Of a DNA stretch of 64,000 nt, positions 31,970-43,512 are shown piece by piece; positions within the stretch are counted from its first letter, which is position 1, and every line of letters begins with the position of its first letter. Below the pieces are notes generated by a model. The model worked only from the letters and a program-made list of their open reading frames with translations, was not told the DNA's origin and ran no database searches. The stretch spans positions 486,562 through 550,561 of the forward strand of contig JAGVSM010002374.1 of the NCBI GenBank assembly GCA_022494885.1, read 5' to 3'. The stretch comes from Micrasema longulum (Eukaryota; Arthropoda; Insecta; Trichoptera; Brachycentridae). The translations under genes and the position numbers were made by a program.

Positions 31970-32220
31970 TAAGATGGAGGTTAGTGGATGCCACGACGCG
32001 CCCTGACACGTACACCGGCGGACAGTATGGAAGGTGCAGTTGAAGACGCATCCAGGAGTTGAATTGCACAGGACCCGCAGACATCAACGAGGGTCATAGC
32101 AAAGCATGGTTTGTCGCGGTAGATCACCAGAGAACTGGGAGAGTTCGTAGTTTGGGTTAACAATTGCCGGAAACTGGGTAAATTGACGAACACCTGTACC
32201 CAAGGTGTGGACGCATTTTT
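31970..32220 (-). other. Coding-like GC-richer segment, unidentified
   Basis: Minus-strand reading from about 32220 is open through 31981 (more than 75 residues; includes VFVNLPSFRQLLTQTTNS, DKPCFAMTLVDVCGSCAIQ and LLDASSTAPS). No upstream ATG, no splice sites that I can defend, and no family that I recognise. Composition differs sharply from the AT-rich flanks. It could be a host exon or a piece of a retroelement polyprotein. Confidence 0.35.
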
Positions 32221-33382
32221 ACTTAGCGTGAAATAATTTTAACTCATTGACTCACTACACTGTAGACAATACGTGCATATATACACAATATACACATCGC
32301 GGCACTCGAGGATATATCTTATAACACACACTTATTACTTAAAATATAAACTTCTCCATTAAGTATATGGAGTATGATGTTGCCCATTTTGTCGGACAAA
32401 CTCGGACGTTCACACAGTGTTACTCACGTGAACGACCCCCGAGAAGTGGGTAGGCGCTGGCTCCTGAAGAATTTTGGGAAGTCAGGTTAAAAAAAAAATT
32501 CGTTATTGTGTGAAAAAGACAAAGCCATTGTTTTTAGTAAGTTGAAGGGAGAGATATGAGAAAAAGACGCAAGAAAAAAATAGCATGTCTGCACTTGGTT
32601 GCTTTTTTTCAGGATTTTAACAAAGAACACCCATCGATCGAGTCAAAATCACTCGTTCTGTATTTTTCACCCGCCCGGGCACAAAAAACTCAACAAGATA
32701 CCCTAAAAGTTATCTAAATTAACGATACTTTTTATTTGCCAAGTGAACAAACGTATTCATGTTTTTTTTTGTTAGAATGACAATCTAAAACGTCAATACA
32801 CGTTTTATTATGTAAGAAACTATGCTACGACATGTTTAGATTATAGCGTTCATTGATTTTGTCGGTCAATTAAAATTATGCTAATAATGACGACAACCAA
32901 TAGGTTTCTATGATGGCCAGATAATAAATTACGTAAAGAATATTTGACTTTAATTTGTCATATAACTTTTGAATACATAGATTAATTTTGATGAGGAACA
33001 AGAATGTAAGTTTGACATAACATATAACACACGCACCACAATTCACGTTCCACACTTTTAGCAGTGAAAACAGCAACAGCAACAACACAAACATAAATTA
33101 CATCATCAGTATTTTAATAATATCTTACTATCCTTGTTAGAACGTTCAATAATCACTGTTCAATAAGTCCACTTATATTCACTACACATGGTCACTTACA
33201 TACAATACTCATACACCCATACACATATACATTCACCCTCACACAATATATATATATACACTTACCCTCACTAACATGTACAATAATAACACCGATACAC
33301 CAAAACGAGTACTTAGCATAAATATTGCTATGCTATAGTAAAAGTTATACTCATAATGTAATTGGGACAGATTTTATATAAA
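32221..33382. other. Unassigned interval with simple repeats
   Basis: 32221-33140 shows no supported feature. 33180-33300 is a CA/TA-rich low-complexity tract ('cacccatacacatatacat'). Confidence 0.45.
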
Positions 33383-33702
33383 CAGGATGTTATTTAAACC
33401 CTGTCACATCCGAAACCACGATGATCAGTATGAGCAAGAAGACATATTGGCACATTAAAATATTTTTTAGAACGAATAAAATTTAAAAAAATAAATTATC
33501 AAAAAAAGGAAATGGTTGCTTACTTCTGCATGGGTGTAACGAGAAGGGGGAAGGGGGAAGTCTGATACTGCGCCGCGTTCCCCTCACTTCTCCCCTGCAG
33601 AAGTAAACAACCATTTATTTTTTAAATATTTTATTTTTTAAATTTTTCTTTGTTATAAATATTTTATAAAATGTGCTAATATGTCTTCTTGCCCACTTGC
33701 CC
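33383..33702. repeat. MITE K, right end missing
   Basis: Left end 'caggatgttatttaaaccct' and 'cacatccgaaaccacgatga'; centre with paired 'tacttctgca' / 'tgcagaagtaaac' blocks; right arm stops after 'atgtcttcttgccca'. Complete copies are at 44450-44804 and 59016-59368. Confidence 0.75.
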
Positions 33703-34619
33703 CTTCTTATTTTTTTTACACAATAATTGCTTTGGCGTCATAATAAAGGAAGAAAATACGGGAATACGTTTGTATAGAAAAGTCAGACGGCGTATCCTCT
33801 TAAGCAACATGTCCTTTCTCTTCCTTAATCTCTCGTCCTTTCCTAACCCTTTATTTCCTCTTTCCCACTAAAAACTAATATCACATATACATATTGCTAT
33901 TTATATATTTTTATATCAATTTTATTTTATATTTTATCATTTTCTTGCATCCGTTTTGAAACTAAAATTACACAAACAACTGTTTTTAGTTTTTTGGTTT
34001 GGAGAAATGGCTATTTGGCAATCAACCCGCCATGTATAGATATCCATATATGTATATATGAAGTTGAATGAATATGTATTTTTTTCATATAATAATCCAG
34101 CCAATGTACCCACTAAAAATTTATAGCTAAATAAATTAATACAAGGCTATAAAATTTGCGTTTTGGTACAATGAGGCTAATAATTCATACGTTTTTTTTG
34201 TTTCCGCGTACAGCTATAAGTAAATTGTAGAAATACCTGACTAATTCTAACTTTCGCTTCTTTCATTCTTATACACAATACCTTCTTATTATAAAATAAT
34301 TCTTACAGAAGTAAGGTGTTAATAATTCCTATCGTTAATTGTAACGCATCAGTACATAGGGACTTTGATACAGCAATCATTTCCAGAATTCCTATATATA
34401 TTTACATTCAAATTGAATAGTCTAGAACACTTATTTGAAATTTATTTTTAATAATTTTAAATTTATTTAGTTTCAAAGGCGTGTGTAAGTGTGTGTTACA
34501 TAAGTTGATATCATATTGACAAATTATTAGTATTTCAAAATACAGATCATTATTATAAACAATAAAGTTGGTTACTATGTTTGAAAAGAGTTAATTGACA
34601 TTTTCGAAATAACTGAAAC
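33703..34619. other. AT-rich interval, nothing recognised
   Basis: No supported feature. Confidence 0.4.
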
Positions 34620-34830
34620 AATTTTGTGATTCGGATCAGAAACAAGGGTAGACTTAAGTTGGAAGGGGGACTTTTAGTTTGATCAAACATTCTAGGAGTT
34701 TGTATTTATCTACAGTGAGTGAACATTGGAAGGAAACATGATTTAGTTCACTGATGTCTTGCCCACATTCACAAAATGGAGGGATAAATATTATATTTTT
34801 AAAAATGGGCCGGTAGCGAACAATGGTTAG
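34620..34830 (-). pseudogene. LINE C-terminal CCHC-like fragment
   Basis: Minus-strand frame reads PPFCECGQDISELNHVSFQC and KYKLLECLIKLKVPLP. The C.CG....L.H..F.C block is typical of the region after the RT in I/R1/Jockey-group LINEs. No RT core nearby; isolated fragment. Confidence 0.55.
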
Positions 34831-35100
34831 ATTTAAAATGACAAAACATTGAAAATGTATATCTATGTAGATATACGAACAAGTGCCATGTATTAAGGTT
34901 AGAGAAGCATTCCAACATTAATGTTAGCATAATAAGCTCCAAAAGGCTCGTTTAAACTTTTTTTAGAATAATTTTTCTATTTCAGTCTTTCATAGTTTTC
35001 AAAGTTACAAATGACTTCCGATTTTGGAAATAACCAGTTTATAGAGGAACTGAAAGCGTGGTCATTATTTACGAGTATTTTTATGTTTACCAGTTTAGAT

Positions 35101-35196
35101 TGACCAATACATCTCCAGGAAAACAATTATTGATTTTAAATTGTATATGTACAAAAGTACTCGTTTTTAAAGCTTCATTTATGTTTAATTTTAGAA
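35101..35196. repeat. 96-bp sequence duplicated at 36573-36668
   Basis: Identical over the full 96 bp to 36573-36668 (starts 'tgaccaatacatctccagga', ends 'gtttaattttagaa'). The flanks differ. The distant copy has hallmarks of retroposition; this one may be from the same source family. Confidence 0.85.
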
Positions 35197-35241
35197 AAAA
35201 TGTGTGAAAATATATGTTATTTGAAATGTATTTACATTATA

Positions 35242-35325
35242 GATGGAGACATTTTTAAGAAGACAATATGATGGAATTCTGAGCATTTTCAGGGCTTTTG
35301 AATTATCATTGACAGGTGTAAGTAC
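35242..35325 (+). repeat. Family P fragment, diverged
   Basis: 'gagacatttttaagaag', 'gcattttcagggctt' and 'cattgacaggtgtaagt' follow the left-arm order with many changes. Confidence 0.5.
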
Positions 35326-35589
35326 CATTCTATAAAAGCGTAACCATAACCATCCTATAATCTAATTAAAAGTTACATACTCGTACATATGTTGTTATAT
35401 GGATCAAAATTAATAAACCCCTAACGAGAAACGGGAACTTATCTGCGGACATTTAAAAATATTGAAAATTGTTTTATACATAATAGCCTTATCTTTAATT
35501 TCAAACCAAGAAAGGTTCCAGATAAAAATTCATTAAGAACCCTAACAAGACATATTTTTTATAGATTGATTCTTAATTATAATAATTAA
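35326..35589. other. AT-rich interval, nothing recognised
   Basis: No supported feature. Confidence 0.4.
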
Positions 35590-35701
35590 AATACTTATAT
35601 AGTTTTAAATAAGCTTTTATTTATATTTTTTTACCAGTGACCGGGTTTCGTCGTGACCGACATCCAGTCTGACGATGAAAGACGAAAACTATATACGTAT
35701 T
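35590..35701. repeat. Small foldback with hammerhead-like core
   Basis: Ends 'atacttatatagtttt' and, inverted, 'aaaactatatacgtat'. The minus strand of 35669-35633 reads CTGGATGTCG, a short loop, CGACGAAACCCGGTC, the same layout as at 52421-52384. The core CUGANGA is imperfect here. Confidence 0.5.
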
Positions 35702-36548
35702 TTTATTACTATAATATTTTTTTATTCCTTTTTTTTCTGAATCATCTTCCTGTCTCCTTCTTAACTCATTACTCAATTCCACATTCCTCGTGATAGAATG
35801 TGTAGGTCACTGTAGGTACAATGAATTATTTATATAGTTGGATTTAAATCTGAACGCTCTATCTGCCCACAGAAAAACAACTGTAATACGAAAATAAATG
35901 GGTTTCGGTATTTACGTATGTATTTTTTAGACATTAAATAATAAAAGTACTTATTATTTTGATTAGCCTCTTTTTTGGATGGCTAAAAGATATTGTTTTA
36001 AAAATGAGCTAACAAAAGTGCACATATTTTTAAACTAAAAATTAATAATAAAGTTATAGTTTTAATAAAAATAATAATAAGAATGTAGTATTTAAAAAGA
36101 TATATTAAACTTATTATATTATAATATTTCTTGATTAATATTATTTTAAAACACAGGCAGAATCAACGCCATCTGTAGTCTAAACATAAAATTGTGATAA
36201 ATCACAGCCTTATGGGCGGTAAGTTTTCAGGTAAAGAGACTCCTACCGAAGTAATCGTAAACTAAAGCTCGTGGAAATGCTTATAATTTGGTAGTAAAGG
36301 TGGCGCAGTGCTTAATTGAAATATTAAACCCTTTTTTTAAGTGCATTATTGTATAACGCTGTATTCATTTTATAAAAATTGAATTCCTCTAAATTTTTAG
36401 AAATGTTTGTCTTCTTTTTTCCCTTTTTAAAAATAATTTATGTTTATAAGCGTTTTAAAAATAAAATGGCATTGTTATTCTTATATTTTATTTAACTTCA
36501 TATTTTTATTCATAACAGTGTTGTATAATGTATTATCTACCTTCCGTT
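35702..36548. other. AT-rich interval, nothing recognised
   Basis: No supported feature. Confidence 0.4.
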
Positions 36549-36715
36549 ACAAATACAAGAGTTACTAGATACTGACCAATACATCTCCAGGAAAACAATT
36601 ATTGATTTTAAATTGTATATGTACAAAAGTACTCGTTTTTAAAGCTTCATTTATGTTTAATTTTAGAATAAATAATAATAAGAATAAATAACAAATACAA
36701 GAGTTACTAGATACT
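36549..36715 (+). mobile_element. Retroposed fragment with 25-bp target duplication
   Basis: 36549-36573 and 36691-36715 are identical 25-mers (starting 'acaaatacaagagttactag') flanking a 117-bp insert. The insert carries the 96-bp sequence shared with 35101-35196 and ends in an A-rich tail ('ataaataataataagaataa'). Direct repeat plus A-rich tail are the marks of LINE-driven insertion. No coding. Confidence 0.8.
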
Positions 36716-37899
36716 CCACCCTGATGCTGCAAAAAAAAATTAATACAACTTTCCGTCAAAGAGGATTAGCTTACTACTTGGTAAAAGTGTACAATCTACT
36801 TCCATTATCCATAAGGACACTTGAATTAGGTCTAAACCCTCAGTTATGCCCAATATGTATATTGTCTTTTTTTATCCGCCAGCCAGGTTTTGACGTGAAT
36901 TTGAGATTTAATTTGAAACCAAAATGCCTAATTGTATCGTGAAAGTGTGTAAAAACCATTTGGATAAATGTTAATAAGATGGCGTAACTTTTTATTGGTA
37001 CCTAGGTACTTGTGTATGAATTAAACACTTGAAATAATTTATTTCCGAATATGGAGTTTCTTTAAAAAAAATTAAAAACTCTGCCTTTTCTACTAACAGC
37101 GGTGCACTTCATGAAAAAATACCATTTTGAAAATGTTTTAATTGTCAGTTAATATTATTTTAGAATCACCAAAAATCCAATGAAAAGAAATATATGGGTA
37201 GAAATTATAAGGAATTTAAGAAAAGAATCAGATTGGGATCCATAAAAAAAAAATGTTGTTTTTAAGCAATCAAACACATTTTTTTTATATGTGAAAAAAT
37301 AACATCCTCCTAATTTTTTGTGTTGACACTCTGGTGGGTTAACGAATAAACATTTACGCTCTGTAAATCGATTCAGTAGTTATTTAGTCTATCTAGGACA
37401 CACATACAAACATTGCCTTTTATATATATTCGTAGAATAAGAAGATATACACGACGTGTTTTTATCCTTAAGCATCCCTAGGAAAACATATGTAGACTTT
37501 TGGTATTTATTTTTTCAGCAATGTTAAGGTTTTTTATACTGAAAATACTTTAAAATACTAGAATGCCTGTCTAGTGTATTTTTTGACTGGAAATGAAGCA
37601 TATTATGACCTTTTTTTGGTAGATTTAAATGGCCTTTTTTTTATTTTTTGTTAGTATGAATTACTCAAAATGGCGTCTAGTTATGAATAAACCCACGAAA
37701 GATCATATTTTACTTCTCACTCTGGCAAAAAATATGTCGATCAGTTGCACCATTAAGACGTGAAGAAAATACAAACAACCGAACAAACACACTTTTATAA
37801 TAATTAGTAAAGAAGTATAGAGTTTTTTCTTTTCTCGGCAAATCACCCAAATTTGAGTAGTGCATGCCTTAATGGTTTACGGTGGCTTTGCATCATTTT
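36716..37899. other. AT-rich interval, nothing recognised
   Basis: A 72-codon frame at 36724-36942 begins inside this interval and has no recognisable domain. Confidence 0.4.
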
Positions 37900-38220
37900 A
37901 GAACATTTAAAAAATAGTAATTCATTCAAATTTCCTCTCAAACATAACCATAATACACGCTGCACGTAAAATGATGGTTTGGTAGTACCAAAAGTATGTA
38001 ACAAGTATAGTAATAGAACTCTCAAATATTTAGTACCAAGCATTTTTAATTTATTGCCGAAAGAACTTAAATTTAACTCACATTGTAACAAGAGCAAAAT
38101 AAAAGAGTTGCCACTTGATCAAAAGTTTTTATATGAATAGTAGCTTATGTGCAAATATTTAAATCTTTTATATATTTTCTTGTATTTAAAAAAATAATTT
38201 ATATTTGTTTATTTGTACAT
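37900..38220 (+). mobile_element. LINE C-terminal fragment (HNTR type)
   Basis: Plus-strand frame reads SFKFPLKHNHNTR, GLVVPKVCNKYSNRTLKYLV and SIFNLLPKELKFN before a stop near 38140. This is the CR1/Jockey-like terminal block (HNTR...l..P...yN.LP). One stop lies after HNTRCT. AT-rich 3' UTR follows. Confidence 0.65.
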
Positions 38221-38293
38221 ACATATATATTCTGATCTTTCCGGCAGTTAATTTATCTATATATTTTATTTTTTTTAAAGAAAGAAATATTTG

Positions 38294-38457
38294 CGTTCTT
38301 ATGATTTACCCAAATATTTAATATTGAGGGCCATTTTAAACGAGTTGTAAATAACTCACTATTAGAAAATGGAATCAAGTTAGGGTAGAGCGGGATTCGA
38401 ACCACAGACCTTTGGTCCGTGAGTCCGAGACACTAGCCACAGGACCACAACCGATTG
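38294..38457 (-). mobile_element. SINE B copy
   Basis: Matches 27784-27953: head on the minus strand ending near 38457 with the B box complement 'gggattcgaaccacagacc' (38390-38408), body 'gcgttcttatgatttaccc' at 38294. Confidence 0.75.
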
Positions 38458-38754
38458 TTATTCATTGTTTTTTATGAATGTAGGTAAGATTATATAAGTT
38501 AGTATAAATATAATTTCCACCCACAAGCTACAGAAAGTGGCTTGGTGGGATTTTAGTTTTAGTAAAAATATAACAATTGAAATTTTGAAAACCGTAAAGA
38601 TGTATAATTATTTTATTTAAATAAAAAAAATACCAAAGTTATTAGCGAAAGGGTTGACTATATTTAACAAACGAATCACATGTAAACAATTTATAGAACA
38701 GGGCTGGACAATAAAATAATAATAAGTAATATATGTAAATATTAAACATGGTAT
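38458..38754. other. AT-rich interval, nothing recognised
   Basis: No supported feature. Confidence 0.4.
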
Positions 38755-39125
38755 ATTGATCGCGCCACTCGCCAGATGACGGGTAGACGTTCGAAATGCG
38801 ATGTCGCTGGTTGGCGGATTTTACGTAATATTGCGAATTGCGTTATCTATTAATGTTGGTGTTTCTAAACCCTAATACAAAATGAATGCAATTACTTACC
38901 TTGTTGTCTTTTTTCGTGTCTGGCTCTTTGAGAAGTTTTGTGATGAACTAGGCACTTGTGGTCTGGATTCAGTGATGCACGCGAAGACACGGTGGATTGA
39001 AAGACAATACATATACGGTGCATAGATCTTAAAAATGCTACTGCGTTCACTTAATTTTTTTGTAAGGGATTGCGCGGGAATGCCGATATCACTCGCACTC
39101 GCGTTGATAGCGCGTATCCCAATGG
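38755..39125 (-). other. CpG-dense patch with splice donor, candidate first exon
   Basis: CpG pairs are far denser here ('gatcgcgccactcgcc', 'actcgcactcgcgttgatag') than in the flanks. On the minus strand, AAG|GTAAGT (exon end at 38900, intron from 38899) is a consensus donor. The minus-strand reading upstream of it is open for more than 75 residues, but it starts at a TTG and has no ATG in frame. It may be a 5' UTR exon, with a transcription start near 39120, of a gene continuing leftward. No matching acceptor or downstream exon was recognised. Confidence 0.4.
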
Positions 39126-39194
39126 CCAAGAAAAAAAAGCAACATTCTTATTACGGGCTTAGTAGGTAGTTAGTAAATTGAACACAGCAACCTA

Positions 39195-39660
39195 CATATT
39201 TATTTATGCTTTATTTAGTTAGTTCATAACATCTTAAGAACTAATATAAACTTTTAATAACATTACATTTTTTTTGTCAAAAATTCTCAATAACATATTT
39301 TTTCAAATTATTTTTAAATATTTCAATCTCCTTTATTTCTTCAGGTAACTCATTGTACAGCTTCAATCCCTTGTATAGTGTCTTTTGAGATTCTGTTTTT
39401 CTCTTCATTGGTAATCTTATCTTTTTTTTATCCCTTGTTTCATATGTATGATATTGTTGGTTAAATTTTATTACTGTTTTTATTTTATTTATCCCCTTAA
39501 TTATTGTATGTATACAAATTGCCACATTATATTTAATTTGCTGCTTTACTGTGAGCAAGCTAATTTTTTTGTGCATTCTTTCTACATAAGAATAGATATT
39601 TCTTTTGAGTATAATCCTCCATCGCCTTATTTTGAAGAATTTGTAAATTTTTTATTTCTC
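39195..39660 (-). mobile_element. CR1/Jockey-like LINE 3' end
   Basis: Minus strand: KISLLTVKQQIKYNVAIC, YHTYETRDKKKIRLPM, SQKTLYKGLKLYNELPEEIK and FKNNLKKYVIENF, stop at about 39277, then a short UTR to 'tttatttatgctttattta' (about 39200). Same C-terminal type as 50320-50990. Confidence 0.65.
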
Positions 39661-39689
39661 CTTTACTACATAAAAAAAGAATGGAAGAA

Positions 39690-39840
39690 CTAACAATTCT
39701 GGACAATTCCATCTTGAATTTACAATTTTTAATAAGTTTAATAAGTCTATACTTTTTCTTCTTTTTAATAAAACATAATAAATTTAAAAATTCTTGACTG
39801 ATTCCAAGTTTAAAATTTATCTACCGTAAGAATTTAACCT
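39690..39840 (-). mobile_element. Jockey-like LINE fragment
   Basis: Minus strand reads RRKSIDLLNLLKIVNSRWNC and matches the DNA of 16130-16305 ('gactgattccaagtttaaaa'). Confidence 0.6.
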
Positions 39841-40394
39841 ATACTACATAAAACATGAAAAGTGTAAGTGTTCTAGAACTTAATGATAAATGACAAAGTG
39901 AAGAAACCGAATGAGGCGGATGACTCCATAGATAATTAAATTTGAATCAAAATAAAACAAATTTACATTCCATTGTTACTAAATGATCTAATTTGTAGGG
40001 AAAGTGTTTGACTCGCTTTATTCTTTTACATTCAATAACAAAAAATGGAGAAAGTAAGAGAAGTTATCTGTAATCTATTTTGTACGGCTTCTTTGGGTTC
40101 ACACGAACTATGTCACCATCCGAAATTCGGAGAAAACTGCGTTCTCACAGAATAATAAAAATACACGAAATTTCTTTGCAATTTCAAGTAGAATTATAGA
40201 CATGTGATATTTTGTAGGTTCTGCATTCAAAGCTCTATAATTACATTTTTACAGTTTGAAAAAATCACGTTAATATTTTTTTTCTCATGTTATGTATGGT
40301 GTTGTATATAAAGACGAAGCAGTTAAATCGGTATATTTTTCACTGTTCTAGTCGGTTGCGTCATAAGGAGTGATTGGATGAGGTGGTTGTTCGG
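39841..40394. other. AT-rich interval, nothing recognised
   Basis: No supported feature. Confidence 0.4.
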
Positions 40395-41420
40395 AGGTCA
40401 TATTAAATCCATTGGTCATTCTTCAAAAAAGAATATTGAAAATAATGCTGAAACTGCCATCCACCTACCCCTCGCATACTCTATTTGAAACAACAAATTT
40501 ACTAACTGTCAGACAACTTTATGTTAGGGAAGTCCTTACAAATTTCTGGTCTTCAATAAAAAATAGAACACAACAAAATATTAAAACCAGATATGCAATG
40601 AGCATAAACTTTGGGATACCTCTAAGTAGAACTGCTTTTTTTCAGAGGCATTTTGCAGTATTGGGCCCTAGGTTTTTTAACATGTTGGACCCTGACATAA
40701 AGGCGTCTGTCAGTTACAATGTTTATAAGAAGAAGGTGAGCAAGTGGATAAGGGGTAGACCTTTTTATATCCTGTAATTATTTTCATAACTAAAAATTGT
40801 GTTGCTTTTAATTTCCAAATATCTCCTTATTGTTTTTGTGTATATTTTATTTATATTTTTTATGTTTATTCATTTACATATGTTTTATTTTTCTTATTAA
40901 TACTAGTATTTACACGTATCTTTAATTGTCTAATTATAAATGGTATATTCTGTAATTTATTTTTGTTCTTCAATTTTAAATTATTAACGAGATATTTTTA
41001 AATTTATATTTATGCTTCAATTTTTATTATTATCGGTATGTTTTCTAATTTATGTTTTTGTTTAATTTCTTTATTACTAATTTTATATTTTATAATGTGT
41101 ATTAATGCTTCAATTTTTATTTTTATCGGTATGTTTTCTAATTTAAAATAATTATGCCTCATTTCTTTACTATTAATGGCATATTTTCTAATTAATTTTT
41201 ATGATTCAATTTTTATTATTATTACCTGCATGTTTTCTTATTTATATTTATATTAATTTTTTCAAATGTTATTTTTATTCTTTGAATTTAATTAGTATCA
41301 TTTAATGAAATAAAAAAAAAACATGTAAAAAATAAGGTCCTTCCTAAACACAGGAATTTCCTAGCTAGTCGGGACCTGAAACAAAGAAACAATGTACATT
41401 TCAAAACTGTGAAATACACA
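40395..41420 (+). mobile_element. CR1/Jockey-like LINE 3' end with long UTR
   Basis: Open frame 40412-40777: VILQKRILKIMLKLPSTYPS (the Q+R.L+... block after the thumb), LLTVRQLYVREVLTNF, TRYAMSINFGIPLSRT, PRFFNMLDPDIKAS and KKKVSKWIRG. The stop is natural. The following AT-rich UTR has several loose repeats of 'ttatttttatcggtatgttt' (about 41020, 41120) and ends in 'acaaataaataaataa' at about 41416-41431. Better preserved relative of 10260-10735. Confidence 0.7.
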
Positions 41421-41514
41421 AATAAATAAATAATTGAATAATAAATAAACAAATAAATTTCAGAATAATGGGTTCATATTAAAAATAATTTGTAAAAATA
41501 TTTTCGTCCTAACA

Positions 41515-41815
41515 GAATTGAAACTAGAAGACATAGTATCTTCTACTAGTGCGTCCTCCAGTTTCTCGGACACATTGTCAGAAGAGACGAAAACAGCCTT
41601 GGAAACTTAATGGTCGTGGGAGGGGTCGAAGGAAGTAGAGAATGAGGAATGAGATTGATTGATTGACTAGATTGACTGACCAAATCAAATCTGAGCTTGG
41701 AGTCATGCAAACAACGGCAGTGTGTGGGAAGAGGTGGAGGACAAGGGAGAAGTATAGAAGAACAAGTATAGTTACAACCCCCAGCAGTGAGGAGCACCAC
41801 GCAGACGATGATGAT
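41515..41815 (+). pseudogene. RTE-type LINE C-terminus
   Basis: Plus frame reads LQFLGHIVRRDENSLGNLMV, VGGVEGSRE, then RXXIDQLDXLTKSNLSLESC-like blocks. It ends close to a GATGATGAT run (41799-41810), as in 20276-21290. Several stops. Confidence 0.6.
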
Positions 41816-41977
41816 AATTTAAATTGAAAACTTTACTGAAAGTTGAGTACGGAATTTCAAATAAGTTAAAAAACATTTTTACAAATAAGAATAAAACAGG
41901 ATGGTAAAATATAGTTGACAAGAATATAAGTTTCAAAGACAGATTTCAAATTTTTGGATTCAGTGACACAAAAAGAA

Positions 41978-42475
41978 AATTTTATTTATTTTATTGGGTA
42001 AACAAACAGTATGTTCATAAATATTGACCATATCTTTGTACGAGTATATTAGTGTAGGACACTCATGCACACACGAAAAAAATAATTTGAAGTAAGTTAA
42101 ATGCAAGTGTAAAAAATGAGAAATGAAAAATACGTAAATAATAATAAAATTAATCAAATATTTGCTTATTCAATATTTTTATGATTATTTGCTTAAATTT
42201 ACATATTTTGTCACAAAAAATATCAGCCTCGGTAAATATATTCTTATATTGCTCGCATATTCCAGGTATTGTAGATTGTTTAAAATAGTTTGTTGACGCG
42301 TTGTTTGTGTAAAACATAAGATTTCGTCTTGTCGGTCTAGATGGCACACGGAATGGAATTAAATAGATTAATAGATTAAATAAATGCAAAGCAAAATAAA
42401 ACATATGCCAACGTAAGAATACTTTTTTAAACACATAAATACGACAATATTTTAAGTGTGTTCAAAAGTTCACAG
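41978..42475 (-). mobile_element. Jockey-like LINE 3' end
   Basis: Minus frame 42434-42150 reads FALHLFNLLIYLIPFRVPSR, RNLMFYTNNASTNYFKQST, IFCDKICKFKQIIIKIL, the terminal domain of a Jockey-like ORF2. 3' UTR contains 'taggacactcatgcacaca' and ends at 'tttatttattttattgggt' (41980). The same family is at 46325-46770. Confidence 0.65.
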
Positions 42476-42975
42476 ACAAGAACGGGATTTTACTCCAAGG
42501 GAGTTATTAAGATTGTTGATTAAACCAACTGGTCAGAGAAGTTGTATAAAAATTGACTACTTTTTTTAGGCGTTGCCTAGCACGTAAATGAAATAATTCA
42601 GGCAGATAAATCTTACCTGTATCAATATAGTTTCAGCTTTTTAATTTCACAAAAATAAGCAGATGGTAGAATTTAAGAAACGAGAATATTCAACCATAGG
42701 CAGAATATTGTAAAATGGCCGCATACACCTGCCAGCGACAGATCATAAGATAATGCATTTGCATTATCTTACGCTTAGATTTCGATACTCTCTTCTTTAA
42801 TATTTATTTAACATGATATTTTACATGCAGAATCCACTGTACGTATGTTTGAACCCAGGAAAATAATTGAATGTTATTTATTTTTTAAAGTGGCCACTTA
42901 AACCAGTCAGTTACAGATCATAAGTTCTAAACATGCATAGACTTCCACATTCCCTTCTCTAAAATGTTATTTTTC
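42476..42975. repeat. Family P, right-half pieces
   Basis: Starts with the flanking unit ('aacgggattttactccaagg') at 42480 and the inner block 'aggcgttgcctagcac'. Then come the centre and right arm ('caaccataggcagaat' about 42694; 'cagatcataagataatgc'), and after a 90-bp AT-rich break another right end ('aagtggccacttaaaccag' to 'cattcccttctctaaaatg', 42890-42966). Confidence 0.6.
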
Positions 42976-42989
42976 TTTTTTTGTTTTTG

Positions 42990-43150
42990 CACCACAATAG
43001 GACAGGAGGCCCAATTACAGTGGTGAATCTCAGCACAGAACACCTAGGCTAAAAAAAAACACTTTCAATTATTAATGTTCTCTCGGCGAATCGAACCCGG
43101 ACCTTTGGTGCGTGAGTCTTGGCCATTACACAACGGAGGCCATCAACATT
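42990..43150 (-). mobile_element. SINE D, uninterrupted copy
   Basis: Minus strand head at 43150-43085 ('ggcctccgttgtgtaatgg', B box complement 'gcgaatcgaacccgg'). The 3' part is 'gcaccacaataggacagg' on the plus strand. Defines the order used to recognise the split copy at 14190-15160. Confidence 0.7.
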
Positions 43151-43269
43151 TTGTCGTATGTTAATGAATCTTCATTTTTATTAATTTTTATTCATCTGTT
43201 GAATAGAAATATGGGAAGCTTCGTAAGTAGTCAGTATTAAACATTTACTGAAATAAATATCAATGGATT

Positions 43270-43330
43270 AAAAATCTGTCTCCAGGTGAATGAAAAATAC
43301 AGATCTGTTTGTGAAATAGAACTTAAAATA
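43270..43330 (+). repeat. Repeat E
   Basis: 'tccaggtgaatgaaaaatac' and 'tgtttgtgaaatagaac' match 60845-60893, 55640-55690 and, reversed, 62505-62535. Confidence 0.5.
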
Positions 43331-43334
43331 TTTG

Positions 43335-43455
43335 GTTTAACACTAGAATATTTCCTGTCCCTGGACTGGTACCTGAAGCATTAAACTGATCACCTTACCT
43401 TTCATGTAATAAAAATTGGATGGTCAATGCAGTGCGAGTAGGAAAATGATAATGT
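43335..43455 (+). mobile_element. SINE A, 3' part
   Basis: 'ccctggactggtacctgaag', 'gatcaccttacctttcatg', 'gtcaatgcagtgcgag', with a decayed tail 'gataatgttgatt'. No head. Confidence 0.7.
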
Positions 43456-43512
43456 TGATTAAAAAAAATAAAAAGAGAAACATACAAAAAAGATTGATTC
43501 TATTTTGGAACT

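Noticed and set aside
32876..33094. Small secreted protein on the minus strand
   Set aside because: A true ATG and a Leu-rich start exist, but the rest is low-complexity with no domain, no supporting signals and an AT-rich setting. Could be chance.
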